Part shown: piece after piece, positions 32,985-44,024 of the stretch
Layout of the letters: every line of letters starts with the position of its first letter
Position numbering within the stretch: the stretch's first letter is position 1
Source of the DNA: Staphylotrichum longicolle
Lineage: Eukaryota; Ascomycota; Sordariomycetes; Sordariales; Chaetomiaceae
Assembly (NCBI GenBank): GCA_019096155.1
Contig: JAHCVI010000004.1
Coordinates: forward strand, 1,302,001-1,366,000
DNA: 64,000 nt
Direction: 5' to 3'
Notes under the pieces: generated by a model
Told to the model about the DNA's origin: nothing
Database searches by the model: none
Seen by the model: only the letters and a program-made list of their open reading frames with translations
Made by a program: the position numbers and the translations under genes

Positions 32985-35586
32985 CTATTTGTGCGCTGCA
33001 CGTTGTGTCAGCAAGCGAATGCCACCCGAATCTCAGCACTGCCACTTACGAATGCCCTCCTCGGGAAGGGGTTGGACATCAACCACCTCGGCCGCGAACT
33101 TCTCCTTGGGAGCCTGCTTGTCCTCGCGCAGGAAGGGGAACGCCAACACTTCGCGGATCGCGTAGTTGTTGGTGATGAACTGTGTGCAGTCGTCAGCCTC
33201 ATTTCTAGGTTCGTTGGTGCCTAGTCTGCCTTACCATAGCGAGACGGTCGATGCCGAGACCCCAGCCACCAGTGGGCGGCACTGCATTTGTGCATCAGCA
33301 ATGTAAACAACACGGGACAATGACCGGGGGACAGCAGAACTTACGGCCATACTCGAGCGCGTTCAGGAAGCTCTCATCCACGAGTTGACTATACCCAACG
33401 TTAGCTTTCTCGGTCGCCCGCTGGCTCGCAGATTTGAACATACGCCTCGTCGTCACCCTGGGCCTTCTGGCGGGCCTGCTCCTCGAACCGCAGTCTCTGG
33501 TCGAAGGGGTTGTTCAACTCGGTGTACGCGTTGGCAATTTCCTTCTTGCAGACGAACGCCCTAACAAACCGTTAGTACCCCTGGCCGTAGGATCAGCATG
33601 CAGGAGGTATTGTAAACATACTCGAATCTCTCGCAGAGACCTGTTCAACCTCGCTGGTTAGCTATTGCCCATTCTGGAGGAGGTGTGTCATCAGCACATA
33701 CCCTTCTTGCTGCGATGGTACTTGGCAAGAGGACTCATCATCTGCGGGTGCTCGACTGCCCCTCGTGTCAGCATATCCCCTCAGTTCGACCGCTTGCTAT
33801 CGGCACTCACGAATGAAGGTCGGATTGACGCAGGTCTCCTCAATGAACTCGCCCGTGAGCTTGTCAATCATGCGGGCGTTGGTGAGGGGCGGCGGGCACT
33901 CGACGCCCATCTTCTTGCACACCCTCTGCAGGAACTGGTTGGTCTCATCCGTGTGGAGCTCCTCGTACGGAGGGAACTTCTCGCCCGTGGCCTTCTCGAG
34001 CTCGGGAATCATCTCGACCTTGCGCCACGGCGCCTCCCAGTTCACCTCGTACGTCTCGCCGTGCTGGGTCGTGAACTTGGTCTTGTACGAGCCGGTGAGC
34101 TCCTTGACCAGCGAGGAAACGAGCTCCTCGGTCAGGGCCATCACGTCGAACATGTCGGCATACGCCCAGTAGAACTCGCAGGACGTGAACTCGGGGTTGT
34201 GCGTCAGGTCGACGCCCTCGTTGCGGAAGTTCTTGCCGAGCTCAAAGACCTTGCCAAACTGGCCGACAATCATCTTCTTGAGGAACAGCTCGGGCGCGAC
34301 TCTCATGTACATGTCGATGTCGAGGTCGTTGTGGTGGGTGATGAAGGGAAGCTGTCAATGGTCAGTACGCCCCCGCCATTTGTGAACTCGGGAGGACTAC
34401 TCACAGCAGTGGCACCACCGGCAATGGCGTGCATCATGGGCGTCTCGACCTCGATGAAGCGCCGCTCATGGAAGACTAACTCCTGTTAGACAAACCCAGC
34501 ACAATACACCACAACAGAAACCACCTACAGTCACGAATGAAGCGGACCATCCGGCTGCGCTGCCACAGCACCTCACGGCTCCGGTCATTCCACAGCATAT
34601 CAAGATACCTCATGCGGGCCCTAAAGTTCACCAATCAGTCAGCTCCGCACAACAGTCATAACCCCCCAAGTCACTAAGATTGGTGTAAAAACGCACCTCT
34701 GTTCACCATCGGCGAACGGGAACCGCACGCTCGGCAGCATGTGCAGGCACGGGCTGAGCAGGACGATCTCGGTGGCAAAGACGGACAGCTCGCCCTCCTT
34801 GCCCTCGGCGAGGCGGTTCTTGGGGTTGGTGCGCCCGGCATAGCCGACGATGCCGATGACATCGCCGCGGCGGATGTTCTCATGCTGCTTCTCAAACGAG
34901 GGCGCGCCCTCCTTGGCCAGCTGCGCCTGGCAGACCACCTGCAGCTGCGTGCCGATGCTGATCGTGTCGGCCGAGGTGCGGATGTCTAAAATGGGGGTGG
35001 GGTGGTGAGTAAACGGGCTGGTGGTGGGTGGTTTGTTGGGGGGGAAGGGGGGAGCAGGGGGGGAAAGTACCGTAAAAGATCAGCTTGGAACCGCTCGCGC
35101 GCTTGTTGTAGATGCGGCCGGCGATGCGGATCTCCTTGTCCTCGGCCGTCTCGCCCGACTTGAGGTGGCCGAACTCGGACTCGAACTTGGTGTCGTCGTA
35201 GGTGACCTGGAACTTGTGCGGGTACGGGTTGGTCTCCGGGTTCTTGAGTACTGTGGGTGCCCAGGGCCGATCAGTAAAAGTCCGCAGGGACACAAGATAG
35301 CACCACCACGGGGGGTAATCAACATACGCTCGTTGATGTGCCGGGTCCGGATCTCGTAGTACTGGTTCGGGTTGAGGTCCTTCTCCTCCTCGCCCGCCGC
35401 GTTCTTGGGCTTGCCCGAGGCCTTGGGCGGCGCGGCAGCGGCCTTGGCCGCCTTCTCGGCCTCCTTCTGGCGCTGCTTCTGGCGCTTCTTCAGTTCCGTC
35501 TTGGACACGCGCTCGCCCGTGACCTCGTCCAGGTGGAGGTTGGCGACCTCCTCGGTCGGAGGGGCAGGAGCTGTCGAGTCAGCCAT
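32985..35586 (-). CDS. KRS1: Lysyl-tRNA synthetase, class II, cytosolic
   Basis: KRS charges tRNA-Lys with lysine. I read 13 exons: 35586-35328, 35250-35071, 34985-34697, 34620-34529, 34475-34405, 34351-33811, 33755-33702, 33640-33622, 33560-33444, 33388-33345, 33281-33235, 33179-33050 and 32995-32985. All phases agree and give 617 aa. A Lys/Ala-rich N-terminal extension (ELKKRQKQRQKEAEKAAKAA) precedes the OB-fold anticodon domain (IRIAGRIYNKRASGSKLIFYD). Class II motifs follow: FIEVETPMMHAIAGG (motif 1), FRNEGVDLTHNPEFTSCEFY (motif 2) and GGWGLGIDRLAMF (motif 3). Exon 8 is 19 nt. The last exon is 11 nt and completes EEGIPHK; if its intron is retained the end reads EEGIRKWQC. No mitochondrial presequence is seen. 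Confidence 0.95.
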
Positions 35587-36154
35587 GCTGGATTGTTGTT
35601 TGTTGTTCTGCCCGGTGAAAGTGGGAAGACCCTGGCCGACGATGCGAACGAATGCGGTCGTCGGGATGTTTGATCGTGTGCGCGGCGGGTTAGGTTTTTG
35701 ATGCAGAAACCGCTCTCGGAACCCAATTGTTAAATAACCCCACAGCGGGGTTATTTTTTCGAAACGAATTTGAGTCACAGCTCTGGCTGCTCTCAAAGGC
35801 GGGGTGAGTCAGGCAGGGATCAGTTTGGTCACAGCTTGTGGCGCAGAAATCCTCAGACAACGGTCCTAACCCTAACCTGAACGTTCCATGTCTCCCTGTT
35901 GCTGAGCAGAGGCCATCCAGCCCAAACACCATGCTTGCTGCTCAAGCCTCTGTTGTTCAATTTAACCTGTATAGGTACTCTCTCTATTATTTCATATGTG
36001 TGATACTCTCGAGAGCTCCCTGTGCATCCTCATCCGACAGAAGGGGTCCTCTCGAGCCATCAGAGGACGGGAGAGAGAAGCAGATCCATTGTCCCTCTTT
36101 ACCTGGGCCTTTCCGTGAGATTATTTGCCGTCGTGCTCGGCTTCAGTGTATGCT
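35587..36154. promoter_or_regulatory. KRS1 upstream region with telomere-like repeat
   Basis: These 568 nt precede KRS1 and follow the stop of the next minus-strand gene. The only standout element is CCTAACCCTAACC at 35865-35877 (GGTTAGGGTTAGG in the KRS1 sense), about 280 nt before the start codon. Confidence 0.5.
35865..35877 (-). promoter_or_regulatory. Telobox-like element upstream of KRS1
   Basis: This is one and a half copies of the fungal telomere unit TTAGGG. Telobox motifs bound by TTAGGG-binding factors are known in promoters of translation genes in several eukaryotes; a role here is inferred from position. Confidence 0.4.
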
Positions 36155-38267
36155 TCATGCCCAATTCGGCATCTGGCCGCGGCCGTAGCCCTGTCCCTGA
36201 CTGTGTCTTCCATGGCCAGCCCTTCTCTCGTCTGCAGCACTTCTCCCTCCACCCATCTGTTGCCGCATCCTCACGGCTTCCAGCCGCCCAACGTGCTGTG
36301 GAAGCACAGACGCGTTTGAGTGTAGCATTTGTTGCTCTTGATGAAGTTGTTGTTGTTGTTGATGTTGTTGTAGTTGGGCATTGGTATACTGCCCAGGGCC
36401 GTCGTCCATGTCGGCGTCAGCGTCGGCGTCAGCGTCAGTATCGCCCTCTGCGTCGCCCTCCGCGTCCATGCCCGCATCTGGCCCGGCGGCCTGGCCGCTC
36501 ATTGACACGTCGTCGTCATCTTCGTCATCCTCGTCTTCGTCCTCGTCTTGCTCTGTGCTTATTGACGGCGCCGCACTCGCAGTTGCGGGTGCTGTTGGGT
36601 TTCGAGGGGTAAGTGTTGCCGCTGTTGAGGTGCCCGACGGTGAACAACCCGCGCCCGGGGCAGATGGGAAGTTTGCCTGTGGAGGCCTGTGGTGATCGAA
36701 CGAGGGTTGTTGTCGCCGCTGCATGGTTTGTTCGGGACGGGCCGACGATAGGTCCCTGGCTGGACCTCCTGCGCTCAGCTCGCTTGTGGCTGTTGTATCG
36801 AGGGGCTGTTGCAACTGGAGACCGCCACTTGCAGCGCGGGTCGACACAATCACATTTTTCCATCGATCAATGACCGACGAGACAACGGTTCCCAGATCCG
36901 AGTGTCGGTCAGTAATGCTGAAACCCACAGACGGCTTCATGTTCACCATGCCGTACTCCATGAGGCGCCTCATCAGTTTGTCGTCAAAGTAAACAGTCGA
37001 GGGAGGCGCGATCTTGAACTCCCGGGGTTGTTGCAGGCGAGTCAGTTGCTCAATCTGTGTCTTGAGATTTGCATTCTCCTGCTGGAGCAAGCGCTGCCCT
37101 TCCTTGAGTTTGTCCACCTCTTTCTGTTTCCTCCCTACACCGCGAGCCAGCTCCAGTCTCCAAAGCTGCTCGCGCTGCTCCTGTCCCAGACCGTTCCAAA
37201 TCGAGTACGTAGCTGCCAGGTGGTCGTAGACGTGCTTCTCCATTTTTTCAGCGGCTTTCTCTGCCGCAAGGACCTCGGCTTTCACGTCTGTTCTGACGGC
37301 GTTTGACGAAGGCGGGTATGTTAGTTCTTCGGCAACGACCGTCGTGGCTCCCGCACAGGCAAGCTTCCAATGCCTGAACTCCTCCCGGAAATACGCGTGC
37401 AGCGCTTCAAGCTGGCTCTGCCCCGGCGGAAGAATCCCCCACGAGGTAGGGGTGGGATGCTGAGTCGAAGCGAAGAGCGTCGGCGGCGGCTCGAGGCACT
37501 GGAGTGTCAAGGCCGGGAAATCTAACGAGAAGGGGTCAAAGTCGAAGGGCATCGAATCAAGGTCGATTTGTTGTCTATCAATTCTGGTGAGTAATGGGGG
37601 TAGCAAGGACAATAGGCTGGGGCGAACTCGAAAAGGAAACGCACTTTGCAGATCTCAGCGAAGAGAGCAGCTCCCGCAATGCCAACTCGGCAGCCCTTGC
37701 CTTATCTTGAGCATCCTGGATCTGCTGTCTTGCGTCCAGCTGCTGCTTCAGCGTCTGCCGGTTGACAGAGCGCGGGGACGGCGCGGGCTTCGGCCCTCGA
37801 CTCCCCCCTTCTCCCGCCGGAGTAGCTCCCCCTTCGGTGACGGCAAGGCCATTGATGACTCCAGTGGCCTCCCAGGGCGGCTTGTTGAAAGGGTATTTGT
37901 TCCCAGCCACGGCCCTGGCCTGTGAACCGCCCCTTTGGGAGAGTGGGGACCTTGCCACGGATGGCTCGGCACCGACGGAATCGGGGCTCTTTTGCGAAAC
38001 CGAGGCCGGTGTCCCAACCGAAGCCGACGTGGCCCGCCTGGATACAGCGCCTTTGGGTTGCCGACGAGTGATATTCTGTCGAATTCTCCGTATGGCCTCC
38101 ACATCGTGCACCCCATCCGGGGCCTTTGGGTTTTTCTCCTTGATGTAGAGGTCGAGGTGGCGGCCAAGTGACGAGGACGTAAAGGCCTGCTGGCAGTATG
38201 GGCAGTTCTTGTCCTTGACGGCCTTGGTTACGCTCTCCTCTGGAGGGCGCCGCGGGGACTCGGCCAT
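36155..38267 (-). CDS. C2HC/UBZ-like zinc-finger, coiled-coil protein of unknown function
   Basis: Exon 1 is 38267-37645 and exon 2 37583-36155 (683 aa). Near residue 20 there is a finger CPYCQQAFTSSSLGRHLDLYI, which fits Cx2C..Hx3-4(C/H)-type UBZ/C2HC small fingers; the last ligand is unclear. A basic Ser-rich linker follows, then a helical stretch (SVNRQTLKQQLDARQQIQDA ... LALRELLSSL). A tryptophan-containing domain with MPFDFDPFSLDFPAL and LHAYFREEFRHWKLACAGA comes next. A coiled coil (VGRKQKEVDKLKEGQRLLQQ ... LKTQIEQLTRLQ), an acidic run near 36490-36560, an Ala/Asp repeat and a Gln-rich tail complete it. The tail ends GRGQMPNWA. I do not recognise a named family; a DNA- or ubiquitin-related role would be a guess from the finger. 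Confidence 0.8.
36335..36460. repeat. Trinucleotide-type repeats in the zinc-finger gene tail
   Basis: TTG-rich units at 36345-36375 encode poly-Gln on the minus strand. GTCGGC/GTCAGC units at 36409-36440 encode an Ala-Asp repeat. Confidence 0.8.
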
Positions 38268-40496
38268 GGTTTCGCTTGCCGCACCCCAGATACTGGGACA
38301 CTGCTTTAGAGACGGAAATGCGAACGAGAGATATCCTTGGAAACCGAAACCGACCAAGGATAGCGCTATTGGTCAGAAATTGCTCTTGCCGAGGAGCAGT
38401 GCCATTCAAAGGCCATTTGGGTATCGCACCGGAGAGAGCGTGACAGGAAGGGCACGGGGGAGACCTGGGGGAGCAATTGGTTTAATAAGAGTTTCCAGGT
38501 TGGCGACGAGGTTTGGAGGAGTGGACCATTTTTGCTTCTGAGAGGACCATCATCACCTCAGATAGACTGGATTATATTCTGTTTTTTTTGGGGCCCCTTT
38601 CCCTCTCCGGGTAGCATTTCCGGACAGGGCAGGCATTGGCCCCCAACCAGGGCCCTGGGTTTCTGGCGGGCGTTGAACCAGGTTGCGTTTCGGGGCGACA
38701 GTTGTTGGCTTGCAGAGTGCAGCCGTTGGTTGCATCTCGGAGAAAGCCTGCAGGGCAGGCGTTGTGATGCCGTCTGTGAGCGAATTCATCCTCGGCCCTT
38801 CAGGCTCCTCGCCGGGCAGAGACAGGTCTCTGCAGCGTCACACTCATCCCATATTTTTCGCGTCCCGTACAGTGCAAACGGCCGCGGCCCCCTGGTTCAT
38901 CCCGCTTATTCATCCAGCTTCAACTCTGCCCAAGTGCTGTCGGTTCGGTACAAGTGGATTCGCAAACGTCCTGGCGAGCCTGAATGAAATCTGATGTGTT
39001 GCCCAGCAGGGGAAAGCCCAGTCTCCGGCTGCCGCCGCTGTTGGTTCCGTCATTCCCTTGGCGCTGATCATCGGCCTGGACCGCCGCTTGTCGTGCGCTT
39101 CTTTCGTTAGTTCGTCCGGGGTCCGGGAAGTGACCAGTCGAGGGGCGTCGAGGCCATCTCGAGGCCGACAGCCGCGATCGATGGTGGAAACAGGGCGCAG
39201 AGAAATGTCCCGCTCACAAACTAGTGGTTTTCATAAAAAATGGGGCTATTATTAGCTTGCCTTGCTGAGGTTGCGATTCTCCCGAACTCAAACACGCGTT
39301 CTGCCGTTGAGAATGACACGGTCGGATTGCCCAAGCTTTGCCGTGTCCCTGCAGAGCCGTCCCTGCATCCGGCTCTTGCTTTTCTGGGCGCATTCAACTG
39401 CCACAGGGGTGGAAACAGGCTGTGACAGGACGCTGCTATTTCTTTTTTCTGTCAAGGCCCTCAAGCAGGACCGAACGCCGAGCACCCCTTTCCTTCAAAT
39501 GAAGCCCCCTGGAGAAGTGCTCCGGGGAGCCTGGGACCGGCCTGTTCGGTGGACGTGCCGGCCCAATCGGCGGGCTCTTGGCGGACCCAACGAGTTCGCT
39601 AGCTCCGTTTAGCCTTCCTGGGGGCCAATCCCGCCGGAGCGGAATGCTGCTGGATTGGATCTTCTCCACGGTTCTCGCAGAAGGATACCGATGTTGACAG
39701 GTGTCCGCCGTGGGCCAATCCACGCCAGCAGTGGCCTGCGAAGCATGGAGCCAAACGAAGAGGGGAAATTGGTGGCAGTTCCTGTCATGTGCACGCCCCG
39801 CCGGATGTGTGGGTGTGGAGACTGGAGAGACCCGTAACATCATCACGGCCAGCCCGAGGATCTCTGTGTTTGATCCGGGGAAGCTGCTGCTTTTGTTCGA
39901 GTCGCCGGACAATTGCATGACATCCGTTGGTAGTGTGGAGTACCAATACTGTGTCTCGTGGACACTGTGTTGCCCCCAACACCTCACAAGCCTTCCAAGG
40001 TTTACAAACAGAGAAGTGAGAGAAGGCGTGACTCCATGGGAGCTGTGGGAAGCGTTCTCGTTATTGGCTGTCAAACCCAACCTTGTCTCTGAGAGGCGGT
40101 GCTGTACGGCGTATCAATGCAACCTCGACAGAAACATTGAGGCAGGACGCTGGAATAGTTGCTGAACGCTGATGGTTGACTGCTTCAAGCAAACACAACC
40201 AAGTGCTGGGCTTTGACAGAGCCCTAACCCTTGATCTCCAAATGGACTTGTCACATCACGGCTGCAACGCCACGTAGTCACGTGGGTAGCTGAGCGCCAC
40301 ACATCGGCAAGCACCCGACCCCATTTTTCTCGCGTTTGCGCTTGGAGCTTGATTGGAAGCCATCACCACTTTCGATCTTCCAGCCGAGCGTGGCTTGAGG
40401 CAGCGAAACCACGACCACTTTCACAAGATCTAATCCGCTCCATTTCATTCCCTCTCCTTGCTCACTCCCGTTTTTTCAACCGAGTTCTCTCTCCAA
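38268..40496. other. 2.2-kb gene-poor divergent intergenic region
   Basis: This is the longest stretch in the window without a supported gene. Open frames up to 214 codons exist but lack splice-consistent structure or family motifs. CCCTAACCC at 40222-40230 lies 267 nt upstream of the HP1 start. No transposon ends, tRNA or repeats are visible. Confidence 0.55.
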
Positions 40497-41650
40497 ATGC
40501 CACCAGGTAAGTAAGCTTACAGTTCCTCGAGCTACATTGCAAACTTAAAGTGGCCAGTCGCGCCAGGTCGCGTCGCGTCGCCAATCGGCCGAATTTAGAG
40601 TTATCCCAGCCCTAAATTTCGTACGAAGGGGTGAATCGGCTAACTCTTTTTTGTGCAGCTTTCAGCGAGGAACCGTCCGATGCGGAGGTCGACCACAGCT
40701 CGGCCAAGAAATCGGGACGCGCGAGGAAGCCCGCCAAGTACGAGGAGGCGAACGTTGAGGAGGATGATGCCATGTCAGCAGACGAGAAGAACGGAGCTCC
40801 CACAGGGGAAGACGAGGATGCTGGTGATGACGAGGAGGACGAGGACTTGGAGGAGGAAGTGTACGACCGCCCACAAGCCTCAAACCCAATGCACAAGACA
40901 CTAAGGCCGCTTCTAGCTATGTCGTGGAGAAAATCATGTCGCACATGATGACCAAGGTGAGAGCGCCACTTCCATGGTCACCGGGGCATGCGCGGAGACT
41001 AATGGCAACCAGCAAGGCAAGCCTCTGTTCGAGGTCAAGTGGGAGGGGTACGAGAAAAAGTCGGACCGGACATGGGAGCCGGAAGAGAACTTGGTGTAAG
41101 AAATGGCTGGCTTCTGTCACATCATGGATCGGTGCTGACCTGTCTGACCCTAGCGAGAATGCCTCGGAGGCACTAAACGAATATCTCGAGAGCATTGGCG
41201 GGCGCGACAAGCTGTTTGAGGATAGCGCAAACGCGCTGAAGAATAAGAAGAGGAGCCGCCCATCATCATCATCCACACCACAGCCGACCGGGAAACGGTC
41301 AAAGAGGAACGGCGACCACCCGGAGGACAGCGACCCTCCGCTGACCGCAAAAGCCATAACATGGAAACCACCTCCGGGAAGCTGGGAAGATCACGTTGCG
41401 AACCTCGATGCCTGCGAGGACGAGGAGTCTGGCAAGCTGATGGTCTACCTCACATGGAAGAACGGTCAAAAGACGCAGCATCCCACCAGTGTCATCTACC
41501 AAAGGTGTCCTCAGAAGGTATGTGCATTTTATGGGCTGCGATGCAGATCACAGAAGCTGATTTTCGTTCCAGATGCTTCAATTCTATGAACGGCACGTGA
41601 GAATCATTAAGCGAGATCCCGATTCCGACTCTTTTGGGGCTTCTTCATGA
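40497..41650 (+). CDS. hpo: HP1-type heterochromatin protein (chromodomain plus chromoshadow)
   Basis: HP1 binds methylated histone H3K9 and in filamentous fungi is needed for heterochromatin and DNA methylation. Six exons (40497-40506, 40659-40860, 40917-40956, 41013-41095, 41154-41517, 41573-41650) give 258 aa. An acidic leader (DEDAGDDEEDEDLEEEV) precedes the chromodomain YVVEKIMSHMM ... QGKPLFEVKWEGYEKKSDRT then WEPEENLV; the aromatic cage would use the first Tyr, the Trp of VKWEGY and a residue near WEPEENL. A Lys/Arg-rich hinge (KNKKRSRPSSSS ... GKRSKRN) leads to the chromoshadow part (WEDHVANLDACEDEESGKL, VYLTWKNGQKTQHP, CPQKMLQFYERHVR). Exon 1 is only 10 nt. The symbol follows Neurospora usage. 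Confidence 0.92.
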
Positions 41651-42848
41651 GGGCCAGTTTCCGCCCGGTTTTTCAGACAGCATTTGCACAGCAGGCATTT
41701 CCGACAGATTTCAAGTCGCGAGCGACATGCCTCTTGGAACGGATTCAGCGTTGATATTTGGGTCTTCTCAGAGTGGAAGCTCTCTTTTCTTGTCTTGTGT
41801 ACTATCAAAGTGGGTTGCGTGCAGATTTAGTCGGTGCAAGTTACTTCCCTCAGGAGCTGCCGGCCGCTTTATGGTCGTCGTACTGGCTTTTTCGCGACAA
41901 TTGATCTTGAATTCGCCTTAGTTCGCCCTCACGAGAGAGCAAAATAGGTAGCAACTCATTGCTTGACACTCGAGTCTCATGCGTTGGCAGCCATGACGCA
42001 CTTAAGAACCCTTCTGGCAGCTCGTCGGATCCTGGATCGACCCCTGGCCCAGACGGCAGGGGCCGGCGTATCAGAACCCCGGATTTCGAAGAAGAGGCTG
42101 GTTGAGGCCCGCCCAAGTGGTCTGTGGGGCCCCTGTTGAAGCAGGGGTCTGAGCCAAGAACTGCCCAACGCTAGCAGCCCTGCGCTGCCAGCCTTCTCTT
42201 TTATTGACTTTTTGCGACAATCAGGTGGCGGGGCAACCGCCCTATTTGACCTGCGGGCGCCTGCTTTGCTGCGCGCGCCGCGGCCTGCCCCAACTTGTGC
42301 TGCGTCTTTGCATTCCACGAATTTTGACGACGTTACGGTTCTTGGACGTTGCGTTGCTCTTTTTGATTACCTCTTTTTGGCTCTTGCAATTGAGTTCAGC
42401 AACGACTGCTTGACTTTGACGGAACACAACGTCTGCTGCCTTATAACCCTTGCACAACCCCGCAACGGCGAGCTGCTTGCTGCTGTGAGTTCCTCTCCGC
42501 CATCGCCGCCCAAGCTTTCTTGCAGCTAACGTTGGACAGAGACGACCTCACCTGTCCCAGCCCGACAGACCCACGCCGTCGTCAGACTCGAAGCGACACA
42601 CTCACACCACTACCACAACCCTTCCGGACCGACGGGCCACCAGCATCACCGTCACCACCCTCGCACCACATCTTGAGTCCCGCTCCGCTCCCTTCGTGCG
42701 CTCTCGCTTCCCCGCCGCTGGGACTCGCACAACCATCCCCTCCCACCCACCACCCAACCCTTCCGCCACCACGGCCCGTCCCTGACCCGGCCCGGACGTT
42801 CCTTGCATCGAGCGCCAAAGGCAAGGCCGCAAACAGAGAGCAGCAAAG
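41651..42848. other. Intergenic region, HP1 to small membrane protein
   Basis: About 1.2 kb has no supported gene. The last 350 nt are C/T-rich and may be a long leader for the small protein at 42849, possibly with an intron near 42487-42527 (GTGAGT donor, TTGCAG acceptor). Confidence 0.5.
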
Positions 42849-43016
42849 ATGAAGCAAAACGACGTCATCGCCGTCATCATCATCATCCTGTTCATCGTGC
42901 TGGCGCTGATTGCGTTTGGCATCTATCACTTGGTCAGCGTCGCGCGGGACAATGTGCACGGGACGGTGACGTCGTCGTCGGATAGCAGTAGCAACGACCG
43001 CGGGGACGATGACTAG
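42849..43016 (+). CDS. 55-residue single-span membrane protein
   Basis: The frame encodes MKQNDVIAVIIIILFIVLAL followed by IAFGIYHLVSVARDN and a Ser/Asp-rich hydrophilic tail ending RGDDD. A single long hydrophobic helix (residues about 6-28) directly after a short polar start suggests a signal-anchor or tail-in-cytosol membrane microprotein. The start is preceded by GCAAAG, with purine at -3 as in good fungal start contexts. I do not recognise a family. Support is the clean composition of the frame and its position after a CT-rich leader. Confidence 0.6.
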   Translation: MKQNDVIAVIIIILFIVLALIAFGIYHLVSVARDNVHGTVTSSSDSSSNDRGDDD

Positions 43017-44024
43017 AGGGTGGGTGACCGAAGGGGGTTGGTCTTTTTGGGTGGGATGCTGGGTATCTGGGTCGAATGCCGCGTGCATCCTGGGTCAAAC
43101 CAGCGGTGCTGTTCTCTGGCAAGGGTGGGGTGCTTGAGGCTCAGGAACGGGGTCACTGGGATGTGACCGCTCGCAGTTGTGGGGAGCAGACTCGCGCAAC
43201 CTGGCGGGTATGAGAGACGGTGATGGTCATCTAATGAGGACAGAGACATACGGGCGGAGGGCGATTTGTCGTTGGTTCTTCGGCATTGCATATCACGGCG
43301 GGCACGCAACATTTTTTGGGTACACGGCGTTTGGGGCTCGAAGGTATGAGCGCGTTTCTGCGACTGAGTGAGTGCGTTCTGGAAAGACAGTATGAAGCGA
43401 TGAGGAAGGTTCTCTGCGGATATCCCTGAAAGTTGAGGATTTTACATGTACTTTGGCCCTTTTTTGTGTAGATAGATATCTGTAGAAGATGCTGCTTGCG
43501 CTCTTGGTTGAGAGTGCTGGGACATAAAATTGGATGTTGCAACTCGACCCCTTTCGCAGCTCGCGCTCAAATTTGTCAAATGACTCCAAATCGAGAACTG
43601 CATCTCCAGTCTTCAAGGTGTGTAAGTAATGGATTTGGTTAGGAATGCTTATTGGTTTGCAGTTTCAATTACTACGGACAAAGGATGCTCGGAACGTAGA
43701 AATGAGGTATGGTGCAATGCCGATTTGTCACGATGCACATCGACATGCGCCCTTTGCTTGAGTCGTGGCCCGTGTTGCTTGATTTGTCAGACACCTCCTT
43801 TAACCTCAACACTCTCGTCTCAGCTTGCTTAAACCGAGTATTCTACGCAATGAAAATATCTTAAGTTCCATTATTTTCTCATGGTATCGCTGCGCAAACA
43901 CCTCTTGCTCTTGGTCAGTTTCCCAGCTCGCAGTGCTGCAAATATCAACCAACTACAATACGAACACTCCGCTTTCTTGGCACAGTTCCAGTTCAACAAC
44001 TTGGGTTACGACAGCCTCCCAACC
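43017..44024. other. Intergenic region upstream of the flavin oxidoreductase
   Basis: No gene is supported here. The oxidoreductase frame is open upstream to 43881, so the last 144 nt could encode an N-terminal extension. Confidence 0.5.

Noticed and set aside
39436..40080. Minus-strand 214-codon open frame in the gap beside HP1
   Set aside because: No motif, no splice context and no conserved-looking segment; stop-free by chance in GC-rich DNA is plausible.
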